From CAZPLZ01 sp964587525 (lineage in GTDB: Bacteria; Oederibacteriota; CAKKQC01): 8,198 nucleotides of DNA. The position numbers were made by a program, and so were the translations under genes. Of this stretch, positions 1-5,652 are shown piece by piece. Positions within the stretch are counted from its first letter, which is position 1. The number at the start of each line of letters is the position of its first letter. The stretch lies in the NCBI GenBank assembly GCA_964587525.1, contig CAZPLZ010000151.1:1-8198 (forward strand), given 5' to 3'. A model generated the notes under the pieces. The model worked only from the letters and a program-made list of their open reading frames with translations, made no database searches and was not told the DNA's origin.

Positions 1-22
1 TCAGTTCAAGGGTGGCCTGACC

Positions 23-217
23 ATGGTCCAGCAACCGACGCTCTACACGAAGCGGGCCGAGGCGTGGCTGGATGCCAATGCCCGGATCGCAGCCATGAAG
101 ACCGCTCGCGCCCTCCACGAGCACCTCGTCAAGGGCGTGGACCATATCCGGGTGACTGACGGCAAGGGCCGCGTGCTCGCAGAGATTAGCCTGGACGTCG
201 CCGAGGTAGACCATTGA
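23..217 (+). CDS. Small hypothetical protein (64 aa), start uncertain
   Basis: I do not recognise this protein. It reads as a short, charged, probably cytosolic polypeptide with a helical first half (KRAEAWLDANARIAAMKTAR) and a strand-like second half (DHIRVTDGKGRVLAEISL). It has no membrane segment or signal peptide. The frame stays open to the left edge of the window, so the true start could lie further upstream; another frame stops at 18-20, just before the ATG at 23, which fits a gene junction there. Its stop (215-217) overlaps the ATG of the next gene by one base, the usual sign of translational coupling. It is the first of four tightly packed plus-strand genes leading to the serine recombinase, so it probably belongs to the same mobile element. 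GC-rich codon use supports real coding. Confidence 0.55.
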   Translation: MVQQPTLYTKRAEAWLDANARIAAMKTARALHEHLVKGVDHIRVTDGKGRVLAEISLDVAEVDH

Positions 218-495
218 TGGCAGCCCTCTACACGGTCCGGCTCAACGCCAAACCCAACCCCGACTTCCCTCCGCGGGGCGACTTGCCGGCCCCGGAGACG
301 GTCTGGGTCGCCACCCTCCTGGAGGCCTCGGAAGTCTGCCGCCGCTGGATCGAGGAGCACGACCTGGGAGGTGGCGAGTGGGACGGCGGCCAAGTCCACG
401 ACCACACGGGGAAGCCGGTCGCGTTCGTGTCGTACAACGGCCGGGCGTGGACGCCAGTGGCCCGATGGCAAGACCGCCAGTCCCTCGCCCTGTGA
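217..495 (+). CDS. Small hypothetical protein (92 aa)
   Basis: I do not recognise this protein. It begins MAALYTVRLNAKPNPDFPPR and contains an acidic helix (EASEVCRRWIEEHDL) followed by a strand-rich, Gly/Trp-rich C-terminal half ending WQDRQSLAL. It is probably soluble; no membrane segment is visible. The ATG at 217 overlaps the previous stop by one base. A TTG at 214 would add one residue, and a GAGGT at 203-207 suits either start. The stop (493-495) overlaps a GTG at 492 that opens the next frame. The overlapping stop/start chain and consistent GC-rich codons suggest one operon with the downstream recombinase. It may be an accessory gene of the integrative element; nothing in its sequence shows a function. 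Confidence 0.6.
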   Translation: MAALYTVRLNAKPNPDFPPRGDLPAPETVWVATLLEASEVCRRWIEEHDLGGGEWDGGQVHDHTGKPVAFVSYNGRAWTPVARWQDRQSLAL

Positions 496-779
496 CCCAG
501 ACGAGAGCCCCGTCCCGACGGCAGATCCAGGTCTCGGCAGAAGTCGTTACCGCCAGTGGGCTGCCCGTGCGAGCGGTCGCGGAGCGAGTCGGTTTCTTCT
601 TCGAGCATCGCCGGAATGGACCCTACGGCCCGGGGATATGAGAAGTCGTCCTTACGCTCGACACCTGGAGCCGTAGGCTTACCCATTCCGGATCGCCGGG
701 CGAGGTCCGGGCGACCCTCAAGCATCTGGTCAAGAGATTCGCCAAGCAGGAGAACCGATGGAAGCGCCGGAAACCATGA
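492..779 (+). pseudogene. Small gene upstream of the recombinase, split by an in-frame TGA
   Basis: A frame opens with GTG at 492, overlapping the preceding stop as GTGA, and encodes 49 residues (ending HRRNGPYGPGI) before a TGA at 639-641. The same frame then continues open for 45 codons (EVVLTLDTWSRRLTHSG..., ending QENRWKRRKP) to a TGA at 777-779. That second stop overlaps an in-frame ATG of the recombinase at 776 as ATGA. The second half has no ATG, GTG or TTG, so it cannot easily be an independent gene, yet it is protein-like and basic, as a DNA-binding tail would be. A single CGA-to-TGA or TGG-to-TGA change in an intact 95-residue gene explains this. Alternatives are stop readthrough, or a genuine 49-residue protein followed by non-coding DNA. 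I recognise no family. Confidence 0.45.
748..754 (+). promoter_or_regulatory. Ribosome binding site for the recombinase
   Basis: AGGAGAA lies five bases (753-757) beyond its GGAG core from the ATG at 758, which favours that start. The in-frame ATG at 776 has no clear Shine-Dalgarno but overlaps the preceding stop, so it could be used through coupling. The choice changes only six N-terminal residues ahead of the catalytic domain. Confidence 0.6.
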
Positions 780-1561
780 CCCCGCAGCAGACCGTTCCCG
801 TTCGGGCCGCTGGGTACATCCGGGTCTCCCAGGAGCGGGCCGCCCGTAACGGCTACGGTCTCGCCGCCCAGGAGGCCGATATCCGGAAGTTCATCACTTA
901 CAAGGACCTGGAGCTCGTCGAGCTCTACCGCGAGGAGGGCGTCTCGGGCTACAAGAAGGACCGGCCCGCGCTAGACCGACTCCTGGCAGACGTGAAGGCC
1001 GGACGGTTCGACGTCGTGGTCTTCCCGTCCATCGACCGGGCCGGCCGCTCGGTCAAGGACGTGAGCGAGCTTGATCGAGCGCTACGCCAGCACAGCGTGG
1101 ACACAGTCTTCCTCCGCGAGGGCGTGGATACCTCGACCCCGACCGGCGAGCTATTCCGGAACATCATGGCTTCCCTGGCCGAGTTCGAGGGCCATGTGAT
1201 CCACGAGCGTCTGTCAAAGGGCAAACGGCAGAAGGCTTCGCAGGGCGGCTACGTTGGGGGCTGGCTACCGTACGGCTACCGCAACGGGGATGGCCGGATC
1301 AGCGTGGTTCCAGAAGAGGCCAAGGTGGTCGAGCAGGTGTTCCGGTGGCGCGGCGAGGGCAAGACGCCGCACTGGGTCGCCGCGCGCCTCAACGAGCAGG
1401 GCGTGAATACCCAGAAGGGCGGACCCTGGCGGGCCTCAACTATTCAGGGGATGCTCGGGAACCGCTTCTACACGGGACGGGTCGAGTTCGAAGGGGAGTC
1501 CATCCGGGCCCAGCACGACGCGATCGTGTCGGACGTGCTGTTCCAGTCCCGTCAGACTTAG
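758..1561 (+). CDS. Serine recombinase (resolvase plus recombinase domain), short form
   Basis: This is a serine site-specific recombinase that should cut and rejoin DNA through a phosphoserine link. The resolvase/invertase catalytic domain spans about residues 17-155. YIRVS carries the nucleophile Ser24 with Arg22, VSGYKKDRP is at 62-70, SIDRAGRS at 91-98 and ASLAEFEGHVIHERL at 138-152. A recombinase-type DNA-binding domain follows at about 164-240 (GGWLPYGYR, then the ARLNEQGVNTQKGGPW segment). Large serine integrases usually have 450 or more residues with a zinc ribbon and coiled coil. This protein stops at 267, just after HDAIVSDVLF, where the zinc ribbon would normally begin. A homologous tail at 2654-2698 stops at the same codon, so the short form may be natural rather than a truncation. 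The last 48 bases resemble the repeats that separate the genes downstream. It is the last gene of the plus-strand operon. Confidence 0.9.
   Translation: MEAPETMTPQQTVPVRAAGYIRVSQERAARNGYGLAAQEADIRKFITYKDLELVELYREEGVSGYKKDRPALDRLLADVKAGRFDVVVFPSIDRAGRSVKDVSELDRALRQHSVDTVFLREGVDTSTPTGELFRNIMASLAEFEGHVIHERLSKGKRQKASQGGYVGGWLPYGYRNGDGRISVVPEEAKVVEQVFRWRGEGKTPHWVAARLNEQGVNTQKGGPWRASTIQGMLGNRFYTGRVEFEGESIRAQHDAIVSDVLFQSRQT
1514..1561 (+). repeat. R0: recombinase 3' end related to the cassette-boundary repeats
   Basis: The end of the recombinase reading frame starts with CACGACGCGATCG, which is identical to 1578-1590 just after the gene. It then differs from the perfect 18-bp repeats at three positions only, each T here and G there. 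Alignment with the copy at 2654-2698 runs through the stop codon. It encodes HDAIVSDVLFQSRQT. I infer that this is the parental form of the repeat, a coding sequence that may double as a recombination site. Confidence 0.75.
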
Positions 1562-1577
1562 GGCAGACCACCCCCAC

Positions 1578-1600
1578 CACGACGCGATCGGGGCGGACGG
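1578..1600 (+). repeat. R1: cassette-boundary repeat downstream of the AbiU2-like gene
   Basis: It contains the perfect 18-bp core CGCGATCGGGGCGGACGG at 1583-1600. To the left it shares CACGA with the recombinase 3' end (R0), 64 bp upstream. To the right it diverges from R2 and R3 immediately after the core. It lies 71 bp beyond the stop of the minus-strand HEPN gene. Sharing with R0 is on its left side only, as expected for one hybrid end of an insertion. Confidence 0.8.
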
Positions 1601-1622
1601 CGCCCATTCAGGTGGCGCCACC
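1599..1622. other. Hairpin/palindrome between the convergent recombinase and HEPN genes
   Basis: GGCGCC at 1599-1604 and 1614-1619 can pair across a 9-nt loop, and 1611-1622 is a perfect 12-bp palindrome (GGTGGCGCCACC). It sits between two convergent stop codons (1561 and 1672), where a bidirectional terminator would be useful, but no T-run follows. It could equally be part of the recombination site next to R1. Confidence 0.35.
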
Positions 1623-1671
1623 CATCTATCCTCCAGAAGCAATGCGGCGGCTGCTCCTCCACATGTTCTCT

Positions 1672-2622
1672 CTAGTTCATCTCCTTGAGTAGATCGTCGA
1701 TACCCCAGGCGCCCCACTTCTGCGTTTCTTGCTCGTATCCACTCCAGAATCTATGCAGATCAACTACCTTGCCCGTTTCAACGAGGCCTAAGTCCATGTG
1801 TTCGAGCTGATCATACTGCGGAGTAGGCAAGAACATGTGAGAAGTCCGAGTAAGAAGATAGGTGTCAACGAAATTCGCCACCTCGCATATCACCCTATGA
1901 ACGCCCCACAACTGATCTAGAGTAACCCTCAGTGATTCCGAATCAACTGTCGCCAAACTAGCCGGACTCGCCGCATGCGCTACGTGCTTGTTCACGTGGT
2001 TCTTCACATTCACGCACGCACCTTCGACTCGTCTCAGCAAGTGAGAAAGGACCTCCTTCCGCACGGTATCAGCAGGGCTTCTCGCCTCCTTTTCTACGGC
2101 GCAAAGGGCATCCATTACCCCATGAAATCTCTCGCTCTTCAGCCAGTCAAATTCTGGAGGAAGCCAACCCACACGCCCCTCATTCTTCAGCTTCTCCTCA
2201 ATGAATTGGCTCTCTTTCTCCTGAAGCCCCGAGTAGTCATAGTCAAGACCGAGGGCCGCGAACATATTCTCTCGCGTCATCAGATGGACTCGATCTCTCA
2301 TATCGCCTATGAGCGACGTCAACGAACAGACGTCACGGCCGCCTGGATGATCCGCAATCGGAAAGCTATCCGACAGTCTTCGGATCGAGAGCATTTGGCT
2401 GTCGAAGAAGCAGCCGTCTATCAATCGGTGCATCATCCCGTTAATCCTGGAATTACCCTTCTCATCGGGAGGCGCCAACCGGCGGGCCTCGTTGATGGTG
2501 CGAAAAGCGGCCGCATTCCAGAGCATCTGTGAAATCTGTTGGCAGATGGCCTGCCGGTGTTCGCCGTTGAAACAATCGATCCAGATTTCCCTGCGAGCCT
2601 TCAGTTCCTCGATAGCAGCCAT
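1672..2622 (-). CDS. Probable AbiU2-like HEPN domain protein
   Basis: A 316-residue, mostly helical, soluble protein without membrane segments. The order of conserved-looking blocks resembles AbiU2-type HEPN proteins: QMLWNAAAFRTINEARRL at about 32-49, FFDSQMLSIRRLSDSF at 72-87, CSLTSLIGDM at 99-108, and NKHVAHA at 211-217 where such proteins carry an 'RNKxxAH'-like motif. Members of the HEPN superfamily are often RNases acting in abortive infection or toxin systems. Here the Arg expected in the Rx4-6H motif is replaced (Val210 by my alignment; Lys207 or Lys212 nearby), so catalysis is uncertain. It is a single gene bracketed by repeats R1 and R2, AT-richer than the recombinase and facing it. 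No strong Shine-Dalgarno precedes the ATG at 2622, and TAGAAT lies nine bases upstream. The family call comes from pattern recognition and is moderate. Confidence 0.7.
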   Translation of the reverse strand: MAAIEELKARREIWIDCFNGEHRQAICQQISQMLWNAAAFRTINEARRLAPPDEKGNSRINGMMHRLIDGCFFDSQMLSIRRLSDSFPIADHPGGRDVCSLTSLIGDMRDRVHLMTRENMFAALGLDYDYSGLQEKESQFIEEKLKNEGRVGWLPPEFDWLKSERFHGVMDALCAVEKEARSPADTVRKEVLSHLLRRVEGACVNVKNHVNKHVAHAASPASLATVDSESLRVTLDQLWGVHRVICEVANFVDTYLLTRTSHMFLPTPQYDQLEHMDLGLVETGKVVDLHRFWSGYEQETQKWGAWGIDDLLKEMN

Positions 2623-2653
2623 ATCTTCATCATTCTAGGTCAAGGTATTCTCA

Positions 2654-2698
2654 GACGCGATCGGGGCGGACGGGCTGTTCCGGGCCTGCCAGCCTTAA
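2654..2698 (+). repeat. R2: repeat carrying a second, diverged recombinase C-terminus
   Basis: This contains the 18-bp core (2656-2673) and continues as a homologue of the recombinase 3' end. It matches 1517-1561 at 36 of 45 positions without gaps. It reads DAIGADGLFRACQP then TAA, against DAIVSDVLFQSRQT then TAG in the recombinase, so both the frame and the stop position are kept. It has no start of its own. It lies between the AbiU2-like gene (start 2622) and the stop of the ApeA-like gene at 2700. It is either a remnant of another recombinase gene or an attachment site modelled on its 3' end. Confidence 0.8.
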
Positions 2699-2699
2699 G

Positions 2700-4088
2700 T
2701 CACACTACTCCCCATTTGACATCATCAATGTAGGCTAGTAGATCTTCCTTTGTGCGGTGCTTTGAGTGCCCTTTCAGGAGGGTGATGAAAAACTCCCACG
2801 CATTCCGCGCGAATGTCCTTAAGACATCACCGTGTTCATCAACGTCGATGGACTTGCCGTGGTGAACGAAACCGGATCTCAACTTGTATGCTCTTCTCAC
2901 ATTATCGGCAACTCCCCGTCGGCCGTCCTTATCATTCTTGAGGAAGAATGCCAATCTCTCCGCCATAGCGTTCGTCAGCGGTTCAGTATCATTCTTCAAC
3001 AACATCATCTCCAACGCCACCAGTGTGTAGATCAACCGCGCTGATACTGTTTGCTGCAGAGACGCCGATGTATAGAGCAGAATGCTCTCAAGTATTTCTT
3101 CTTCAAGTGGGGTTCTCGTATCAGCACAGAGAAGTTTGCTCACCTCTCGAAGTCCCGAGTCATACATCAGGTGTATATCGTCTTCTGTCAAAATCACGTA
3201 CCGCGCCCCACGATCAGTGATCTGCTCACCCGTCCCGACAATGCGCCCTTCTTCTATTTCAAAATGGCACAAGGTAGGGACTGCTTCTTTCCCCTTCAGG
3301 GCACAATAGGAAACGCTATCAGGCACTAGCATCGTCCAGTGGAATAGCCGAAGATAACTGACGACATCTTCAACTCTCGCAACTGCCAACTCAACAATAC
3401 ACTCACGATCTGCCCGGATCCTGATCGACGCGTGCGCAAATCCTTGGTAGTTCTTTCTTTGTTTCTCTATCTTCGCTATCGCTTCCTTGTGCTTCGTCGG
3501 TTCTCCCCTGCTCACAAGTTCAGAACAGCGATCGAAATCCTCTCCAGTGAAATTGCGTATCTGAACATCGCCAATACAAAGCGGCGATTCAACCGACAGA
3601 AACGCCACAGGGAACCATATCTCAATCGCCGGGGGAATCCGTTCGCAATGATCTAAGACAAACCTAGTCACCGTTATTGTGGTCTTCCCTGTGTAAAGCT
3701 GTCTCAGCCAATCGAAGATGAGCTCCTCCAAACGGGCCTGAGTCACCAAGTCCGAGATGCTTTTCCCACAAGTAAGCGTTGCCTTCCGCATGTTTCTTGC
3801 AAGACGCACAAGTCGAGTGTATTCTCCCTCTGGCAATCCAACCAACCGACCTTCATGGGGAAACTCACGTGTCGTTGTTCTTCCTCGATAGTCTATCCAC
3901 CCAAGTACGGGTTCGCCCCGTATCATATCCTCAGTAATCGTCTGGCCCATGACATAGTCGGGTCTGAAGCGTGGTGTTTCTGCCCCAGTTGAAGGAGCGC
4001 GGGACTTCAGAAGGTATTTCAGCCCATCACCAGCTGAGTCGAAGGACTTCTCCGCATCGTGGTGAAAGGCAAATCCCTCCACTCTCAT
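2700..4088 (-). CDS. ApeA-like HEPN defence protein
   Basis: A 462-residue protein with a C-terminal HEPN domain of the ApeA type. The helix around YTLVALEMMLL is followed by a second helix, NVRRAYKLRSGFVHHGKSI, holding the canonical Rx4H motif (Arg404, His409), which forms the RNase active site in HEPN nucleases. The N-terminal 300 residues are a strand-rich region I cannot assign firmly; its layout (GWIDYRGRTTTREF near residue 63, then a long alpha/beta domain) is compatible with the sensor domain of ApeA-type proteins. Known ApeA proteins restrict phages, presumably by RNA cleavage on infection, and the length fits. It is a single gene between repeats R2 and R3 on the strand opposite the recombinase. 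No good Shine-Dalgarno is seen before the ATG; TAAGAAT ends two bases upstream of it. Gene and HEPN call are firm, the ApeA label less so. Confidence 0.82.
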   Translation of the reverse strand: MRVEGFAFHHDAEKSFDSAGDGLKYLLKSRAPSTGAETPRFRPDYVMGQTITEDMIRGEPVLGWIDYRGRTTTREFPHEGRLVGLPEGEYTRLVRLARNMRKATLTCGKSISDLVTQARLEELIFDWLRQLYTGKTTITVTRFVLDHCERIPPAIEIWFPVAFLSVESPLCIGDVQIRNFTGEDFDRCSELVSRGEPTKHKEAIAKIEKQRKNYQGFAHASIRIRADRECIVELAVARVEDVVSYLRLFHWTMLVPDSVSYCALKGKEAVPTLCHFEIEEGRIVGTGEQITDRGARYVILTEDDIHLMYDSGLREVSKLLCADTRTPLEEEILESILLYTSASLQQTVSARLIYTLVALEMMLLKNDTEPLTNAMAERLAFFLKNDKDGRRGVADNVRRAYKLRSGFVHHGKSIDVDEHGDVLRTFARNAWEFFITLLKGHSKHRTKEDLLAYIDDVKWGVV

Positions 4089-4102
4089 AGATTCTTATCT
4101 TG

Positions 4103-4124
4103 CGCGATCGGGGCGGACGGGCTG
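4103..4124 (+). repeat. R3: cassette-boundary repeat between the ApeA-like gene and the kinase
   Basis: The perfect 18-bp core (4103-4120) continues four more bases (GCTG) in common with R2, making 22 identical positions, then diverges. To its left it shares no more than the core's first base with R2. It lies 14 bp upstream of the ApeA-like start codon (4088) and 32 bp beyond the kinase stop (4157), so it occupies the junction between two minus-strand genes just as R2 does. Confidence 0.85.
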
Positions 4125-4156
4125 CACCGATTCACTTCAACACCAGGGAAACGTGG

Positions 4157-5332
4157 TCATCCGAAGACTCTTCCTGCTTCTTCACTCGGCAGAGTTGCGA
4201 ACATCATGATGTTCCTGCAGTGGTCGCACCTGGCTACCTTGAACATGACCTTCTGGTAGCTAGAGGCATACCCCTTTGGTTCCCAGTGGAATTCAAGCTT
4301 CGCAGGCGACTCGACAAACCTGAGCTTCCCGATCCCGCACGCTGAGCATAATTGCGCAACGTTCGTGTCAGTGGTAACTTGACCGCCAATGGAAACCGCA
4401 CGAATCGCTCTGTCCGTAAGCGTCAACAGCTCAGAGGCGTCCTTCAATACATGTTTCTCCTCGTCTCGGACGCATTCCGTCAGTATCCAGTTAATCCATG
4501 ACACGTGGGGATCGTCGGGGAACATCCGCGTTACATCATTGAGCTCTTCATCCCATCCCTCACGTACGAGCCGGGGCTTACCGGACACCATCGACCAGAG
4601 CACTTTGCCGAGCGAATAGACGTCCATCGACGGGCGCACGTCATCAATGCGCATACCTTCGGCCCACGGTGGCATCCAGTACCTACTGCCAACATTCTCA
4701 AGGGTATCGGTCACTCTCGCTCGCTCATCATCCTGGAAATAGACCAGCCCGAAATCGCCCAACACGAGACCTCCTTTCGGGTCAACAAAGATGTTGGCAG
4801 GCTTTATGTCACGGTGGATTCTCTTGTCCACGTGGAGTTGAGCCACTCCTTCCACGAGCCGCCGGAACGCACCAAGCGAGTCTCTGACTGCGCCACGAAA
4901 TCGCGACGCATGGTTGTCAAGTGTCCCGGCATGGAAGTACTCCGACACATACCACCCCTCATCGGGATTCGAGTCCAGGATGCGAACCAAGGACGGATGC
5001 TTGATGGTCTCCATGGCCTTGACTTCAGCACGCAGCCGTTCCATCTCTTTTTCCGTGAAGCCACGACCTTCACGGATGCCGTGCAGCACCTTCAGCGCTC
5101 CCGCACCGTCTCTGGCCTCGGGCGAAAGCAGGCCAAACAAAGCCTTGGCGAAGTTCACCTTCGCAGTAACCCTACCCGCCGCATCGGAGATAATGCCTGA
5201 CGCAAGGATCTGAATGGCTTTCATCGTATCGTCTATCCAGTTCTCCCTTACGGCGAAGTAGACCTGCCCTTGTCCCCCGGCATCTTTCTTCACCACCCCA
5301 AGCCAAGTCCCTTTCTTGATGCGCTCTTCCAT
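4157..5332 (-). CDS. Ser/Thr protein kinase (Hanks type) with C-terminal CxxC/CxxC domain
   Basis: A 391-residue eukaryotic-type kinase that should phosphorylate proteins on Ser/Thr. All key motifs are present: the glycine loop GGQGQV (19-24), likely ATP-binding Lys81 in GALKVL, alpha-C Glu103, HRDIKPAN (173-180; catalytic Asp175 and Asn180), DFG (193-195) and DVYSLG (237-242). The gap of about 55 residues between glycine loop and Lys81 is much longer than usual, showing an insertion in the N-lobe. The C-terminal 70 residues carry C329xxC332 and C369xxC372, a probable zinc-binding domain. There is no transmembrane segment or extracellular sensor, so it is likely cytosolic. Kinases of this kind occur in accessory and defence islands, where some trigger abortive infection; that role is inferred from the HEPN neighbours. 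GGGAG sits only one base before the ATG, too close to be ideal. R3 bounds it on one side; no clear repeat bounds its 5' side. Confidence 0.9.
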   Translation of the reverse strand: MEERIKKGTWLGVVKKDAGGQGQVYFAVRENWIDDTMKAIQILASGIISDAAGRVTAKVNFAKALFGLLSPEARDGAGALKVLHGIREGRGFTEKEMERLRAEVKAMETIKHPSLVRILDSNPDEGWYVSEYFHAGTLDNHASRFRGAVRDSLGAFRRLVEGVAQLHVDKRIHRDIKPANIFVDPKGGLVLGDFGLVYFQDDERARVTDTLENVGSRYWMPPWAEGMRIDDVRPSMDVYSLGKVLWSMVSGKPRLVREGWDEELNDVTRMFPDDPHVSWINWILTECVRDEEKHVLKDASELLTLTDRAIRAVSIGGQVTTDTNVAQLCSACGIGKLRFVESPAKLEFHWEPKGYASSYQKVMFKVARCDHCRNIMMFATLPSEEAGRVFG

Positions 5333-5446
5333 GCTCCCATTCTATCCCCCCGCGATATAGCACGAGGGGATGAACTACGGCCAAGTCCCGAGTAACACTC
5401 CCGACCCCGACAGCACCAAGAAGCATTCGGACTTGCTTCCCTCCTC

Positions 5447-5476
5447 TTGACAAGCGTCTAGAATGTCCGCTACTCT
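5447..5476 (+). promoter_or_regulatory. Possible sigma-70-type promoter for the phage module
   Basis: A perfect -35 box TTGACA (5447-5452) is followed after 18 bases by TACTCT (5471-5476), a weak -10. TAGAAT at 5459-5464 looks more like a -10 but is only six bases from the -35. The site is about 190 bases upstream of the portal start and reads towards it. Support rests mainly on the -35. Confidence 0.35.
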
Positions 5477-5544
5477 CCAACCAAGAAGGACCGCAGGCAG
5501 TACGCACGCTGATTTGAACCAATCTGTGAACTAACCTTTCTGAA

Positions 5545-5614
5545 CCGCCTTCCGGCGGAATTTCACGAATCCTAGCGGGCCCAGGCCCGCACGTTTGAAT
5601 TCCTTTGTGAGGAA
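5545..5614 (+). other. Three successive hairpins in the portal leader
   Basis: CCGCC/GGCGG with a 4-nt loop (5545-5558), GCGGGC/GCCCGC with a 4-nt loop (5575-5590), and TTCCT/AGGAA with a 5-nt loop (5600-5614). The second is followed by a T-rich but interrupted stretch, so it might be a weak terminator or attenuator. Together they would form a structured 5' leader. No riboswitch class is recognisable. Confidence 0.35.
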
Positions 5615-5652
5615 CACACGTGCGCGCCTGGGCTCCTCTGTTTCCGGAGTAC

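Noticed and set aside
1562..1680. Zinc-ribbon part of the recombinase continuing after the TAG by frameshift
   Set aside because: CGGC-type codons occur in the same frame past the stop, but without a proper zinc-ribbon spacing, and the homologous tail at 2654-2698 stops at the same codon.
1975..2532. Plus-strand frame of 185 codons opposite the AbiU2-like gene
   Set aside because: No recognisable protein features, while the minus-strand frame is longer and has a conserved-looking domain order.
1517..2698. Diversity-generating retroelement template/variable pair
   Set aside because: The biased substitutions between the recombinase tail and the repeats are T to G, not adenine-directed, and no reverse transcriptase is present.
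1583..4120. Classical integron attC sites
   Set aside because: No GTTRRRY/RYYYAAC core pairs or the long imperfect hairpin of attC were found around the repeats, and the nearby recombinase is a serine enzyme, not a tyrosine integrase.
1583..4120. CRISPR array
   Set aside because: Repeats are 18 bp and over 1 kb apart with genes between them; no cas genes.
4505..5200. Plus-strand frame of 231 codons opposite the kinase
   Set aside because: It is antisense to a kinase with every catalytic motif intact.
5480..5620. tRNA gene as an attachment site at the phage border
   Set aside because: The region has hairpins, but no T-loop consensus, acceptor stem or anticodon arm in the right order.
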